From Paracoccaceae bacterium (GTDB taxonomy: Bacteria; Pseudomonadota; Alphaproteobacteria; Rhodobacterales; Rhodobacteraceae): a DNA stretch of 64,000 nucleotides. The stretch is from contig JAIOYF010000008.1 in the NCBI GenBank assembly GCA_021741245.1, positions 1 through 64,000 of the forward strand, in the 5' to 3' direction. Below the pieces are notes generated by a model. The model did not search any database and was not told where the DNA came from. It saw nothing but the letters and a program-made list of their open reading frames with translations. Position numbers and translations under genes: made by a program. Positions 46,054-55,694 of the stretch are shown one piece after another; within the stretch, counting starts at the first letter, position 1; every line of letters starts with the position of its first letter.

Positions 46054-49000
46054 CAGTCAATCTCCACTACGGCAAGGATATCGCCCGCCCGCACAACGCG
46101 GCCCGGTGCGGCGCGGCATTCACGCAAGCTGCCCGCGGCGGGGCTTATGACGGGAATCTCCATCTTCATCGATTCAAGGATGGCAATTTGTTCGCCTGCG
46201 GCAACCCGCTTGCCGGGCGTCACAAGGTATTTCCACAGGCTTCCCGGCACCGGGCTTTCCACGCCAATGCAGCCCTGTGGCAGATCGGTGGCGGCGATGG
46301 CCGCGCCCTCATCCGGGGCAAAGGTGTCAAGTCCCGCCGCGCGCCAGCGGGCGCGCTCGGCCTCGAATGCGGATTGCTGGGTGGATTTGAAGGCGGTGAT
46401 CTGCGGGGCCTGCTGTGCAAGGGCCGCCGATTCCGCTGCCCAATCAAAGGTGCCTTCCTCAATCCGCAGGGGGTATTCGCCATGGGGAAAGGCCTCGCGC
46501 GCCTCGGCCAGGTCTTGCGGGGTGACGGGGAAGAAGCGGATCTGGTCAAAGAAATCCAGCAGCCACGGGCGGTCGTGAAAGGCGGGCGTGCGCGCCCAAG
46601 TGTTCCAGACCTGAATGGTGCGGCCAAAGAGTTGATAGCCGCCCGGCCCCTCCATCCCGTAGATGCACATATAGGCCCCGCCGATGCCGACGGCGTTTTC
46701 CGGTGTCCACGTGCGGGCGGGGTTGTATTTGGTGGTCACAAGGCGGTGGCGCGGATCGACCGGGGTTGCGACCGGCGCGCCAAGGTAGACATCGCCCAGC
46801 CCCAGCACCAGATAGCGCGCATCATGGATCGTTTTGCGCACGGCAGCTTCATCCTCCAGCCCGTTGATCCGGCGGATGAATTCGATGTTCGACGGGCACC
46901 ATGGCGCATTGGGGCGGACAAGGTCTTGATACTTGCGCATCGCCAGTTCCGCCTGCGGGTCGTTCCATGACAGCGGCAAATAGACCGTGCGCGTCGGCAC
47001 CTTGACGCGGGCCGCGTCTGGCAGCGCAGCCTCGATCCTTTGCAACTCGGCGATCAGATCGGGGCGGCTGATGCGGGCCGGGTCGTAGTGCAGTTGCAAG
47101 GACCGGATACCGGGGGTCAGGTCCAACGTGGGCAAGCCCGCCGCCTGCACCGCCTGCATCAGGGTGTGCACCCGCAGGCGCAAGCCGATATCCAGCGTCA
47201 TCGGCCCGTATTCAACCAGCAGGTTTGCATCCCCCTGACGGCGATAGGCCACAGGCAGATCACCCGCGCCCTGATGCACAAGGGGCGAGCCTGCACGCAG
47301 ATAGGCGGGCCCTGCCACCGGATCGGCGGGGCGTGTGGCAGCGCGAAAGCGCACGCGGTCGCCGGGGCGCAACTGGCCCAGCTTCCACAGATCGGCATCG
47401 GCCACCACGGCGGGGCAGACAAAGCCGCCAAGGCTTGGCCCGTCGGGGCCAAGCAAGATCGGCATGTCGCCAGTAAAGTCGATGGCGCCGATGGCATAGG
47501 CATTGTCATGCAGGTTCGATGGGTGCAGCCCGGCCTCGCCACCATCCTCCCGCGCCCATTTTGGTGCCGGGCCGATCAGGCGTACGCCTGTGCGGGCCGA
47601 GTTGAAATGCACCTCATAGGCGGTGGAGAACAGGGTGGCGATATCGTCCTCGCGGAAGAAATCGGGGGCCCCGTGGGGGCCATAGACGACCTCCACCTCC
47701 CAGTCATGGGTCAGGGGCGCGGGTTCCGGCGGAGTGGGTGTGCCAAAGGCGGCGCGGGCCATGTGCAGCGTATCGCCAGTTTTGACCACCCCCGTGGCAT
47801 GGCCGCCAAACTGCCCAAGGCCAAAGCAGGCACGAGAGCCAAGGATTTCGGGCGCATCAAAGCCGCCCGCGATGGCCAGAGAGGCACGCTGCCCCGGCCC
47901 GGTGATGGCACCTATGGCGAGCACGCCGCCCGCCGGGACATCGACAACCGGGCCTGTCACGGCGGCGCCATTCAGACTAAGCGCCATATCCGCCCCCGCC
48001 AATGCCACCCGTGCGGGGGAGGCAAAGCGTAAGGTCGGGCCAGTGACCGTCAGTTCCAGCGCCGCCGTATCGGGCGGATTGCCGACAAGGCGGTTTGCGT
48101 TGCGGTGGCTGCGCGCATCCATCGGGCCCGAGGGCGGCACGCCCACATGCCACAGGCCCACGCGACCCGGCAGTTCTTGCAAGCTGGTTTGTGCACCCGG
48201 CGACAGCACCTCGATCACATCGGGGGCAAAGGCAAAGCGGGCCAGCGCGGTTGTTGCGACTTGGCCGGACGACAACAGGTCGGACCCCGCAATGGCCCGC
48301 AGATAGGCAAGGTTAGTCTCGATTCCCGCCACTTGGGTTTGCGCAAGGGCATCTTGCAGCGCGGCAATGGCTGCGGGTCGGTCGGGACCATGCACGATGA
48401 TCTTGGCCAGCATGGGGTCATAGAACGGGGCGACCTCGGTTCCCGTCGCAATCCAGCTATCCACGCGGATACCCTTGGGAAAGCTGACCTGCGTCAGGCG
48501 TCCGGCGGCGGGGCGGAAATTGGCATGCGGCATTTCGGCGTAAAGCCGCGCCTCGATGGCATGGCCCTTGGGCGCGGGTAGGGTGGCGGGGATCGGGTCC
48601 TCGCCCGCCGCTTGGCGCACCATCCATTCGACCAGATCAATGCCCAGAACAGCTTCGGTCACCGGGTGTTCGACTTGCAGGCGGGTGTTGACCTCCAGAA
48701 AATAGAATTCGGCCCGTGCGGGATCATAGATGAACTCCACCGTTCCGGCGGAGGCATAGCTGACCGTTTCGCCCAAGCGCACGGCGGCGGCATGCAGGCC
48801 ATCGCGCACCGCATCGGGCAAGAGGGGCGCGGGGGTTTCTTCGATCACCTTTTGATTGCGCCTTTGCAACGAACAGTCGCGTTCGCCCAGCGCCACCACG
48901 CGGCCCGCGCCATTGCCGAAAATCTGCACCTCGACATGGCGGGCGTCGGGCACAAAGCGTTCCAGAAACACCCGTGCATCGCCAAAGCTGGCCTTGGCGG

Positions 49001-49556
49001 TGCGTTCCACACTGTCAAAGGCCGCACGCAGGGCGGCGTCATCTGCGCACAGGCTCATCCCGATGCCGCCACCGCCAGCGGTGCTTTTGAGCATGACGGG
49101 ATAGCCGATGTTCTGGGCCGCCGCGACGGCATCTTCGACCCCGCCCAGCAAGCCGCTGCCCGGCAGCAGGGGCACGCCTGCCGCCGCCGCCAGATCGCGC
49201 GCTGTGTGTTTCAGGCCAAAGGCCCGGATATGATCGGGCGAGGGGCCGATAAAGGCGATGCCTGACGCGGCCAGACGCTCGGCAAAGCCGATGTTTTCGG
49301 ACAAAAAGCCATAGCCGGGATGCACAGCCTCGGCCCCCGTATCGTGGCAGGCGCGCAAGACGGCCTCGACATCCAGATAGCTCTCGGTTGCGGGGGCCGG
49401 GCCAAGGCGGACCGCCTGATCGGCCAGCCGCACATGTGGGGCAAAGCGGTCGGCGTCGGAATAGACGGCCACAGGCGAGATGCCCATGGCGCGCAAACTG
49501 CGCATGATGCGCACCGCGATTTCACCGCGGTTCGCCACAAGAACGGTTTTGAACAT
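46053..49556 (-). CDS. Biotin-dependent guanidine/urea carboxylase
   Basis: 1167 residues. The order is biotin carboxylase (NRGEIAVRIMR at the N-terminus, ATP-grasp with KSTAGGGGIGM near 158), a KipA/carboxyltransferase-like region from about 460 (the LWHVGVPPSGPMDARSHR start), a KipI-like region, and a C-terminal biotinyl domain with biotin Lys K1131 in LESMKME. This is the urea amidolyase carboxylase layout without the hydrolase part, which is a separate gene here. Because the operon carries a guanidine riboswitch and two DUF1989 genes, guanidine is the likelier substrate. The single residue reported to separate the two substrates was not assigned. Confidence 0.9.
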   Translation of the reverse strand: MFKTVLVANRGEIAVRIMRSLRAMGISPVAVYSDADRFAPHVRLADQAVRLGPAPATESYLDVEAVLRACHDTGAEAVHPGYGFLSENIGFAERLAASGIAFIGPSPDHIRAFGLKHTARDLAAAAGVPLLPGSGLLGGVEDAVAAAQNIGYPVMLKSTAGGGGIGMSLCADDAALRAAFDSVERTAKASFGDARVFLERFVPDARHVEVQIFGNGAGRVVALGERDCSLQRRNQKVIEETPAPLLPDAVRDGLHAAAVRLGETVSYASAGTVEFIYDPARAEFYFLEVNTRLQVEHPVTEAVLGIDLVEWMVRQAAGEDPIPATLPAPKGHAIEARLYAEMPHANFRPAAGRLTQVSFPKGIRVDSWIATGTEVAPFYDPMLAKIIVHGPDRPAAIAALQDALAQTQVAGIETNLAYLRAIAGSDLLSSGQVATTALARFAFAPDVIEVLSPGAQTSLQELPGRVGLWHVGVPPSGPMDARSHRNANRLVGNPPDTAALELTVTGPTLRFASPARVALAGADMALSLNGAAVTGPVVDVPAGGVLAIGAITGPGQRASLAIAGGFDAPEILGSRACFGLGQFGGHATGVVKTGDTLHMARAAFGTPTPPEPAPLTHDWEVEVVYGPHGAPDFFREDDIATLFSTAYEVHFNSARTGVRLIGPAPKWAREDGGEAGLHPSNLHDNAYAIGAIDFTGDMPILLGPDGPSLGGFVCPAVVADADLWKLGQLRPGDRVRFRAATRPADPVAGPAYLRAGSPLVHQGAGDLPVAYRRQGDANLLVEYGPMTLDIGLRLRVHTLMQAVQAAGLPTLDLTPGIRSLQLHYDPARISRPDLIAELQRIEAALPDAARVKVPTRTVYLPLSWNDPQAELAMRKYQDLVRPNAPWCPSNIEFIRRINGLEDEAAVRKTIHDARYLVLGLGDVYLGAPVATPVDPRHRLVTTKYNPARTWTPENAVGIGGAYMCIYGMEGPGGYQLFGRTIQVWNTWARTPAFHDRPWLLDFFDQIRFFPVTPQDLAEAREAFPHGEYPLRIEEGTFDWAAESAALAQQAPQITAFKSTQQSAFEAERARWRAAGLDTFAPDEGAAIAATDLPQGCIGVESPVPGSLWKYLVTPGKRVAAGEQIAILESMKMEIPVISPAAGSLRECRAAPGRVVRAGDILAVVEID

Positions 49557-49560
49557 GGCC

Positions 49561-50157
49561 TTACCCCGTAATCACGACGCGAATGGGCGTCGGATCAAAG
49601 CCGTTGCAGGGGTTGTTGATCTGCGGGCAGTTCGAGATGACGCACAGCACATCCATCTCGGCCAGCATCTCGACATGATCGCCGGGGGCAGAGATGCCGT
49701 CATCAATGGTCATGGAGCCATTGGGGCTGATCGGCACGTTCATGAAGAAATTGATATTGGGCACGATATCGCGCTTGGTCATGCCGTGGCGCGACAGTTC
49801 GAGAATGAAATTCTCGCGGCAGGCATGCAGATAGCGGGTGTCATGGCCAAAGCGCACGGTGTTGGATTCGCATGAACAGCAACCCGCGCTGGTGTCATGG
49901 CGGCCCGAGGTATCTGCGGTGACGGTCAGCATCACCCGCCCTTCGGAGGACATGATCTGCGTGCCCTTGGTGATATAGGCCGCCCCTTGGGCGCGCATGG
50001 TATCCTGACTGGAATAGCGTTCGCCAAAATCATTAGCGTTGTAAAAGATCGTGTCGATGGCTTGCTGGCCGTAAGCGTCGATGATGCGGATGGTCTGGCC
50101 CTTTTTCACAAGGCCGGACCATGGCTTTTGCGCGGGGATGTCGTGGATTTGGTCCAT
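49561..50157 (-). CDS. cgdB: DUF1989 protein, carboxyguanidine deiminase subunit-like (second)
   Basis: 198 residues of the DUF1989 family, once called urea carboxylase-associated protein and later shown to form carboxyguanidine deiminase. Family features: VKKGQTIRIIDAYGQQAIDT near 17, the Cys cluster AGCCSCES near 92, and NFFMNVPI near 138. The ATG at 50157 lies 4 bases after the preceding gene with AGGGGC in its end; an upstream in-frame ATG is less likely. It probably works as a heteromer with the neighbour. Confidence 0.87.
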   Translation of the reverse strand: MDQIHDIPAQKPWSGLVKKGQTIRIIDAYGQQAIDTIFYNANDFGERYSSQDTMRAQGAAYITKGTQIMSSEGRVMLTVTADTSGRHDTSAGCCSCESNTVRFGHDTRYLHACRENFILELSRHGMTKRDIVPNINFFMNVPISPNGSMTIDDGISAPGDHVEMLAEMDVLCVISNCPQINNPCNGFDPTPIRVVITG

Positions 50158-50161
50158 TGTG

Positions 50162-50974
50162 TCAGCCCCTTGCATTGTTTTCAAAGCCCCGGATCGCCTC
50201 GGCGGTTGCGGTGCGGCACAGATCGTCGGGGGCTATGGGTCGGGCCGCCATGCGGGTCAGGGTGACATGGGGCACGTCGACCGTGACGGGGTCCAGCAGA
50301 TGGCGGCAGTTCGACAGGGCCAGCATCAGCGGCATCTCGACGCGCAGGTCCACCCAATCTGTGCCCGACAAAAGGCTGGCGTTCCAGAAAAACCGCCCCG
50401 CCGCATCAACCCGCACAGGGGCGAAAAAGGTCATCAGCGCAGGAATATCGCGCCGATCAAGGCCCAGCTTGGCCGCCGCCAGCACCATGTTTTCCCGCGT
50501 GTTGCGCTGCATCGGCGTGCCTGCGCCCGTGGCCCCCGATCCCCCGGTCAGCGCATCATGCGCGCCCGAGCTATCCTCGGTGATCGACAGCATCACCCGG
50601 CCCATATCAGAAAACATGACCCGGCCCTTGGACAGTTCGGTTGTCCATTGCACCTTGACCGTGTCGGGCAGGTTCAACCGCTCGGACGTGTCCGTGGCCG
50701 ACCACGCGGCCAAGGAAAGGCTTGACCCCAAGGCATGGGTCTGAAGGCGCAAGACCTCGCCCGCGCCAAGGGTCAGGACCGTATACCAGCCGCCGGGCAG
50801 GGTTTCGGTTGCCAAGACGCCATGAGGGGCGGGTGCGGGCAGCGGGCTTGGCTGCGGCGGGGTCTTGGGCGCAAAGGTCAGCCCTTTGCGCTGGTGGTCC
50901 TCATAACGGGCGCGGTCGGCGGCAATCGCCTCAGCCGTGCGGGGGGTATGTGGCATCATCGGGGATGTCTCCAT
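50162..50974 (-). CDS. cgdA: DUF1989 protein, carboxyguanidine deiminase subunit-like (first)
   Basis: 270 residues, the larger DUF1989 partner. Features: LPGGWYTVLTLGAGEVLRL near residue 58, FSDMGRVMLSITEDSSGAHD near 120 and a C-terminal SNCRHLLDPVT in which the NC pair is typical of the family. Residues 1-50 are Pro/Ala-rich and probably flexible. Its start lies 44 bases inside the ATPase gene; the second and third ATG (50959, 50956) are also possible. With the smaller partner it should convert carboxyguanidine to allophanate and ammonia. Confidence 0.85.
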   Translation of the reverse strand: METSPMMPHTPRTAEAIAADRARYEDHQRKGLTFAPKTPPQPSPLPAPAPHGVLATETLPGGWYTVLTLGAGEVLRLQTHALGSSLSLAAWSATDTSERLNLPDTVKVQWTTELSKGRVMFSDMGRVMLSITEDSSGAHDALTGGSGATGAGTPMQRNTRENMVLAAAKLGLDRRDIPALMTFFAPVRVDAAGRFFWNASLLSGTDWVDLRVEMPLMLALSNCRHLLDPVTVDVPHVTLTRMAARPIAPDDLCRTATAEAIRGFENNARG

Positions 50975-51794
50975 CAGGCAACCGGGTCGTCCCGGAGGTC
51001 AGCCCAAAGGCGGTCAGGTCGTCCTGACTGGGCGGAATATCGGCGTCATAAAGCGTTTGCGCCCCGGCCCGGCGGGGGGGCCAGATGGCGATATCTTTGG
51101 TGATCGTGGCCCCATAGCGCAGACGCTCTTCGGGGCGGTTGCGGGTGCGGTCAAAGGCGATGATGCGGGTGGCCAGCGTAAAGGCCTCGCGCAGATCATG
51201 GGTGACCATCACCACCGTCATCGGCAATTCGTTCCAGAGCCGCCGCATGAGGGTGTGAATCTCGGCCCGGATGCCGGGATCAAGCGCGCCAAAGGGTTCG
51301 TCCAGCAAAAGGATACGGGGCCGCATCATCAGGGCTTGGGCCAGCGCAAGGCGCTGCTGCATGCCACCCGAAAGCTGGGCGGGATACTTGGCCTCTGCGC
51401 CCGAGAGGCCAACTTCGGTCAGCATGGCGCGGGCCTCATCCGCCAGTTTGCGGCGCGCGGGGCCAAACACCCGGCCCACAAGCGGGGCTTGCCGCATTTC
51501 GGGGCCCATCATTACGTTTTGCAGCACCGTTAGATGCGGAAACACCGAATAGCGCTGATAGACCACGCCACGCTCTGGCCCCGGTTCGGGGGGAAGGGCG
51601 GTGCCATCCCAGTCGATGCGGCCACGGGTCGGCACCTCTTGCCCCAACAACATGCGCAAAAAGGTGGTCTTGCCACAGCCCGAGGGGCCGACCAGCGCCA
51701 CAAAGGATCGCGGCGCGATGCTGAGCGAGATATTCTCCAGCACGACCTGATCGCCATATTCTTTCCAGACATTCTGGATGGTCAGCCCACTCAT
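50931..51794 (-). CDS. ABC transporter ATPase (guanidine uptake)
   Basis: 287 residues. Walker A is GPSGCGKTT near residue 38, the signature [15 protein letters not shown] near 135, and Walker [14 protein letters not shown] near 158. It belongs to the nitrate/taurine importer class. The chosen ATG overlaps the permease stop (ATGA); the frame extends 8 codons further. A C-terminal tail of about 60 residues beyond the ABC core overlaps the next gene. Confidence 0.92.
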   Translation of the reverse strand: MSGLTIQNVWKEYGDQVVLENISLSIAPRSFVALVGPSGCGKTTFLRMLLGQEVPTRGRIDWDGTALPPEPGPERGVVYQRYSVFPHLTVLQNVMMGPEMRQAPLVGRVFGPARRKLADEARAMLTEVGLSGAEAKYPAQLSGGMQQRLALAQALMMRPRILLLDEPFGALDPGIRAEIHTLMRRLWNELPMTVVMVTHDLREAFTLATRIIAFDRTRNRPEERLRYGATITKDIAIWPPRRAGAQTLYDADIPPSQDDLTAFGLTSGTTRLPDGDIPDDATYPPHG

Positions 51795-52609
51795 CGCGCG
51801 CCCTCCAGTTCCGTCCACGGATACAGACGCCGCCGCAAGACGCGCAGGCCGAGGTCCATCACCACGGCCAAAAGGGTGATCCAGATCACATAGGGAAAGA
51901 TCACATCCATCGACAGATAGCGCCGCACCAGAAAGATCCGGTAGCCAAGGCCTGAGTCAGATGAGATCGCCTCGGCCGCGATCAGGAACAGGAAGGCCGG
52001 CCCCAGTTGCAGGCGCAGGCTGTCGATCAGGCGCGGCATGATTTGTGGCAAGACCACGCGAATGGCGATCAACCACGTGGAGGCCGACAGGGTTTCGGCC
52101 TTGACGATCTGTTCGCGGGGCAGGGCAAGGGCTGCCAGCGACAAATCGCGGGCAAGGATGGGGGCCACGCCAATCACGATCAGCGCGATCTTTGACACCT
52201 CGCCCAGACCAAGCACGATGAACAGGATCGGCAAAAGCGCCAAGGGCGGCACCATCGAGACAAAGGCCACAAAGGGTGACAGCACTGCACGCGCCACCGG
52301 CAGCACGCCGATCACGAGCCCCAACAGCAGCGCCAGCGCCGTAGCGATCCCCAAACCCGCCCAAAGTCTGCCAAGGCTGGCATAGGTGTCGCTCCACAGC
52401 AGGTAATCCCCCGTGCGCTTGTCCGGGGTCAGGGCCATGACCTCGATCATCCGGCCCATCGACTGCAGCGAGGGCAGCAGCTTATCCGCCGGGTTATCGG
52501 CCAGTCTGACGGCAGAGCCGATCAGATAGGCCAATCCCAGCAAGACAAAGGGCAGGCAGGCCAAGACGACCTGCGCCCCTTTTGAGGGCCGTTGATTGAT
52601 CCAGCGCAT
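51791..52609 (-). CDS. ABC transporter permease (guanidine uptake)
   Basis: 272-residue inner-membrane permease of the SsuC/TauC class, with about six hydrophobic helices. The conserved cytosolic loop resembles SASTWLIAIRVVLPQIMPRL near residue 175. It lies between the binding protein and the ATPase in the riboswitch-led operon. Confidence 0.92.
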   Translation of the reverse strand: MRWINQRPSKGAQVVLACLPFVLLGLAYLIGSAVRLADNPADKLLPSLQSMGRMIEVMALTPDKRTGDYLLWSDTYASLGRLWAGLGIATALALLLGLVIGVLPVARAVLSPFVAFVSMVPPLALLPILFIVLGLGEVSKIALIVIGVAPILARDLSLAALALPREQIVKAETLSASTWLIAIRVVLPQIMPRLIDSLRLQLGPAFLFLIAAEAISSDSGLGYRIFLVRRYLSMDVIFPYVIWITLLAVVMDLGLRVLRRRLYPWTELEGAR

Positions 52610-52621
52610 GGGGGATCCGGC

Positions 52622-53695
52622 TTAAAGTGCGCCGTCGGCGGCCAGTTTCATGAAGGTCTCGTCAAAACGGAACTTCACGTTGTTTGCATCGCCAAGGATG
52701 GTGCCGCCGGGCAGGGCGATCCCCACCGCATCCGCCGACATCGCCCCCGCGCCCAACAGGCCCTTGTCAAACAAGAACAGGCGGACAAGGTCCATCGTCT
52801 TGGCCAAATCGGGCGAGGTGGTAAAGGCCACCGCATCACCGGGTTTGTCGAACAGCTCGGTCGCGGCCATCTGCGCCTCAAACCCGGCCTGATCGGTGCC
52901 AGAGGCCGCCCCCATTGCCGCGCGGGCGGCTGCCCCTTCGGGCGTATCGGACACCATCAGCGTGGCCGTTTCATACCAGATTCCGGCCAGCGCCTTGCCA
53001 AAATCGGGGTTGTCGGCCAGCACTTGCGTATTGGCGACCATCAGATCGATGATCTCACCGGGGATCTGGGCGCTGTCAAAAACCTTTGTCGCACCGGGCA
53101 GGGCTGCAATCTCGGACACCATCGGGTTCCATGTGACCATCGCTGTCACATCCGCCGTCTGGAACGCGCCCACCATATCGGGGTCGGCGGTGTTGATCAC
53201 CTTGACGTCAGCCTCACTCAGCCCGACGCTGTCAAGCGCGCGGGCGAGGAGGTAGTGCGAGACGGAGAACTCCACCAGATTGACGTCACGTCCCTTGATG
53301 TCGGCAAGGCTGCTGCCGTCCTTGACAAACACTGCGTCATTGCCCGCCGAAAAGTCGCCCACGATGACGGCCGTTGTGTCCACGCCGCCCGCGGATGGGA
53401 TCGACAGCGCGTCCATATTGGTCACCGTCACGGCGTCATAGGCGCCTGCGGTATATTGGTTGATCGATTCCACATAGTCGTTGAACTGCGTCACCTCGAT
53501 CGTCAGGCCGTATTTATCGGCCCATTTTTGCACGATGCCCGCATCCGAGGCATAGCCCCATGGCATCCAGCCGACATAGATCGACCATGCGACCTTGAAA
53601 TCTGTCCTTGCCTGCGCGGCAGCCGGGCTTGCGTTCAGTGACAGGGTCCCCAGCATGGCCAGGGCGGCAATCAACGAGGTGCGACGTGTGGGCAT
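52622..53695 (-). CDS. ABC transporter substrate-binding protein (guanidine uptake)
   Basis: 357 residues. The signal peptide is cleaved around ASPAAAQA near residue 27. The mature part starts DFKVAWSIYVGWMPWGY, typical of NMT1/SsuA-like binding proteins that are often found under guanidine-I riboswitches. The ATG at 53695 has AAAGGAAA before it; the longer frame upstream runs into the riboswitch and is not real. First gene of the guanidine operon. Confidence 0.92.
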   Translation of the reverse strand: MPTRRTSLIAALAMLGTLSLNASPAAAQARTDFKVAWSIYVGWMPWGYASDAGIVQKWADKYGLTIEVTQFNDYVESINQYTAGAYDAVTVTNMDALSIPSAGGVDTTAVIVGDFSAGNDAVFVKDGSSLADIKGRDVNLVEFSVSHYLLARALDSVGLSEADVKVINTADPDMVGAFQTADVTAMVTWNPMVSEIAALPGATKVFDSAQIPGEIIDLMVANTQVLADNPDFGKALAGIWYETATLMVSDTPEGAAARAAMGAASGTDQAGFEAQMAATELFDKPGDAVAFTTSPDLAKTMDLVRLFLFDKGLLGAGAMSADAVGIALPGGTILGDANNVKFRFDETFMKLAADGAL

Positions 53696-53698
53696 GGT

Positions 53699-53724
53699 CT
53701 TTCCTTTCATGTTCAAAGGGAAAG
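53699..53724 (-). promoter_or_regulatory. Hairpin covering the ribosome site of the first guanidine gene
   Basis: On the minus strand CTTTCCCTTT (53724-53715) can pair with AAAGGAAAG (53707-53699), which includes the ribosome-binding sequence, with one bulged base and a loop of seven. It lies between the aptamer and the start codon, so it could be the expression platform that hides the ribosome site. Confidence 0.5.
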
Positions 53725-53756
53725 CACGAACCATCGCTCGGCCAATCCCTTGGCTT

Positions 53757-53860
53757 GACGAGGTCTCCCGGGTTTTTGTCCCGCCGTGCGCCACGCGGGG
53801 ATGTCTCCCCCACGGGTGACAGCTCTCGGACCAGACACGTTGCAAACGCCGGAACCCTAG
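53757..53860 (-). ncRNA. Guanidine-I (ykkC) riboswitch
   Basis: The minus strand shows the conserved landmarks of the ykkC/guanidine-I aptamer in order: CTAGGGTTCCG at 53860-53850, CTGGTCCGAGAG at 53834-53823, then GGGACAAAAACCCGGGAGA at 53782-53764, with paired segments between. It lies 60 bases before the binding-protein gene. It senses guanidine and turns on the downstream transport and degradation genes; the match is strong and the fit with gene content is excellent. Confidence 0.9.
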
Positions 53861-54019
53861 CCGTCAACTCTGACCTTAAACATGTCAGGGGCATTTGGGC
53901 GGCGGCAATGCTGCAGGGGGGGCTGGGGGGCGTCTTTGTGCGGTTGCGCGAATCTTGGGCGGGTATTTCGACGATTGCCCATAAAACACGCGTATGCAGA
54001 GGGATTCAGGGCCAGAGGC

Positions 54020-54505
54020 CTATCCCGCCTTGATCAGTGCGGCATGCGATTGGCGCAGCAGGGCCAGTTTTGGGTCGATATGGGTTTGGCAAAACGGTCG
54101 CGTGGGATCAGTTGCATAGTAGTTGTGATAGCGCGGGGCCGAGGCGGCAAAGCGCCCGAAGTCCAGCACCCGCGTGATAAAGTTGGCTCCGCTCTGGCGG
54201 GCATGGGTGGCAAGGGCGGACTGCGCCCTTTGGCCTTGGGCCGTGTCAAAGGCATAGATCGCGCTGCGATAGCGGCTGCGCAGGACATGGGCAGATGTGC
54301 TGGAATGGGTGGCCAGATGCACCCCGATCAGATCGGCAAGCGTGATTGCGGCAGGGTCAAAGCTGACAATCACCGCCTCGGACAGGCTGTCATCCGGGGG
54401 TGGGGCTGCGATGAAGCCCTGTTCGACGTGGATCACCCCGATCAGGGATTGAAACACGGCCTCGGTGCACCAATGACAGCCGCCGCCAAAGCCGATCCGG
54501 TCCAT
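54020..54505 (-). CDS. Divergent MsrA-like protein
   Basis: 161-residue protein of the peptide methionine sulfoxide reductase A fold. The usual GCFWG active site is GCHWC here (MDRIGFGGGCHWCTEAVF), keeping the catalytic Cys and adding a second Cys three positions later. The GYTGG segment is replaced by GFIAAPPPDD, while RYRSAIY and the C-terminal YHNYYA block remain. The start at 54505 is just after a terminator, so it may have its own promoter. It may be a specialised reductase for free or unusual sulfoxides, or have another role. Confidence 0.7.
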   Translation of the reverse strand: MDRIGFGGGCHWCTEAVFQSLIGVIHVEQGFIAAPPPDDSLSEAVIVSFDPAAITLADLIGVHLATHSSTSAHVLRSRYRSAIYAFDTAQGQRAQSALATHARQSGANFITRVLDFGRFAASAPRYHNYYATDPTRPFCQTHIDPKLALLRQSHAALIKAG

Positions 54506-54520
54506 CCGTGCCCCCTTTCC

Positions 54521-54549
54521 ATAGCAAAAGGGCGGCACGGATGCCGCCC
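54521..54549 (-). terminator. Terminator after msrA
   Basis: GGGCGGCA 54530-54537 pairs with TGCCGCCC 54542-54549 (8-bp perfect stem, 4-base loop). On the minus strand it is followed by TTTTGCT. It lies 25 bases after the msrA stop. Confidence 0.65.
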
Positions 54550-54574
54550 CCTGATTATCGCATCAACCCCGCCC

Positions 54575-55081
54575 TTACTGGGCGGCGGCGCGTTTGGGCA
54601 AGGACCAGCCGGGGCGGATGAAATGGCAGGTATAGCCATGCGGAATCCGCTCCAGATAATCTTGATGCTCGGGCTCGGCCTCCCAGAAATCACCGGCGGC
54701 TTTGACTTCGGTCATCACCTTGCCCGGCCACAGGCCCGAGGCATCGACATCGGCAATCGTCTCCAGCGCCATCTGGCGTTGGTCTTCCGACAGGTAATAG
54801 ATGCCCGAGCGGTAGCTGAGCCCACGATCATTGCCCTGACGGTTCAGGGTGCTGGGATCATGGATCTGGAAGAAGAATTCCAGAAGCTGGCGATAGCTGA
54901 TCTGGGCGGGGTCAAAGACCACCTCGATCCCTTCGGCATGGGTGCCGTGGTTTCGGTAGGTGGCGTTTGGCACATCGCCCCCAGTATAGCCGACGCGGGT
55001 GGATTTCACCCCCGGCATCTTACGGATCAGGTCTTGCATGCCCCAGAAACATCCGCCAGCAAGAATGGCACGTTCGGTCAT
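54575..55081 (-). CDS. msrA: Peptide methionine-S-sulfoxide reductase
   Basis: 168 residues with the active-site GCFWGMQ (Cys near residue 11), [13 protein letters not shown] near 30, the HAEGIEV Glu near 50, and SYRSGIYYL near 90. It reduces the S form of methionine sulfoxide in proteins. It starts directly after msrB (no gap), so the pair is co-expressed. Confidence 0.95.
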   Translation of the reverse strand: MTERAILAGGCFWGMQDLIRKMPGVKSTRVGYTGGDVPNATYRNHGTHAEGIEVVFDPAQISYRQLLEFFFQIHDPSTLNRQGNDRGLSYRSGIYYLSEDQRQMALETIADVDASGLWPGKVMTEVKAAGDFWEAEPEHQDYLERIPHGYTCHFIRPGWSLPKRAAAQ

Positions 55082-55525
55082 TCAGATATCCTCCACTTGG
55101 GTGAGATAGGCGCCATAGCCTTCGGCCTCCATGTCATCGCGATGCACAAAGCGCAGGCTGGCGGAGTTGATGCAATAGCGCAACCCGCCGCGATCCTTTG
55201 GCCCATCGGGAAACACATGGCCCAGATGGCTGTCGCCATGCGCGCTGCGCACCTCTATCCGGGTCATGCCGTGGCTGGTGTCGCGCAGGTTGGTGACGTT
55301 CGCCAATTCGATCGGCTTGGTAAAGCTGGGCCAGCCACAGCCGGACTCGAACTTGTCGGATGAGGCAAAGAGCGGCTCACCCGAGACGATGTCGACATAG
55401 ATGCCCGGCTTTTTGTTGTCATTGTATTCCCCGGTAAAGGCCCGTTCGGTGCCGTTTTGCTGGGTGACGCGAAATTGCTCGGGCGTCAGGCGGGCCAGGG
55501 CGTCTTCGGTCTTTTGGTAGGTCAT
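55082..55525 (-). CDS. msrB: Peptide methionine-R-sulfoxide reductase
   Basis: 147 residues. Catalytic Cys is in [11 protein letters not shown] near residue 122, with [10 protein letters not shown] near 60 and [12 protein letters not shown] near 105. The usual zinc-binding CxxC pairs are not seen (SGEPLF stands where CxxCG normally is), so it is of the zinc-free type. The ATG at 55525 has GGAGA before it; the long upstream frame is not coding. Confidence 0.94.
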   Translation of the reverse strand: MTYQKTEDALARLTPEQFRVTQQNGTERAFTGEYNDNKKPGIYVDIVSGEPLFASSDKFESGCGWPSFTKPIELANVTNLRDTSHGMTRIEVRSAHGDSHLGHVFPDGPKDRGGLRYCINSASLRFVHRDDMEAEGYGAYLTQVEDI

Positions 55526-55694
55526 CAGTATCTCCTTGCCAGAGTCGTGTGCGATGCAATGTCGTATGCTCTGCAATGTGGGGCGCGCGCGCGAAATTGC
55601 AAAAGGGAGCGGCGGGATTGTTACAGCGCCTCGCGCGGTGTTTGACAAGCGAAACAGTGAGAGGGTCGAGCCAAGTCGTGCGGGACGCGGGGCC

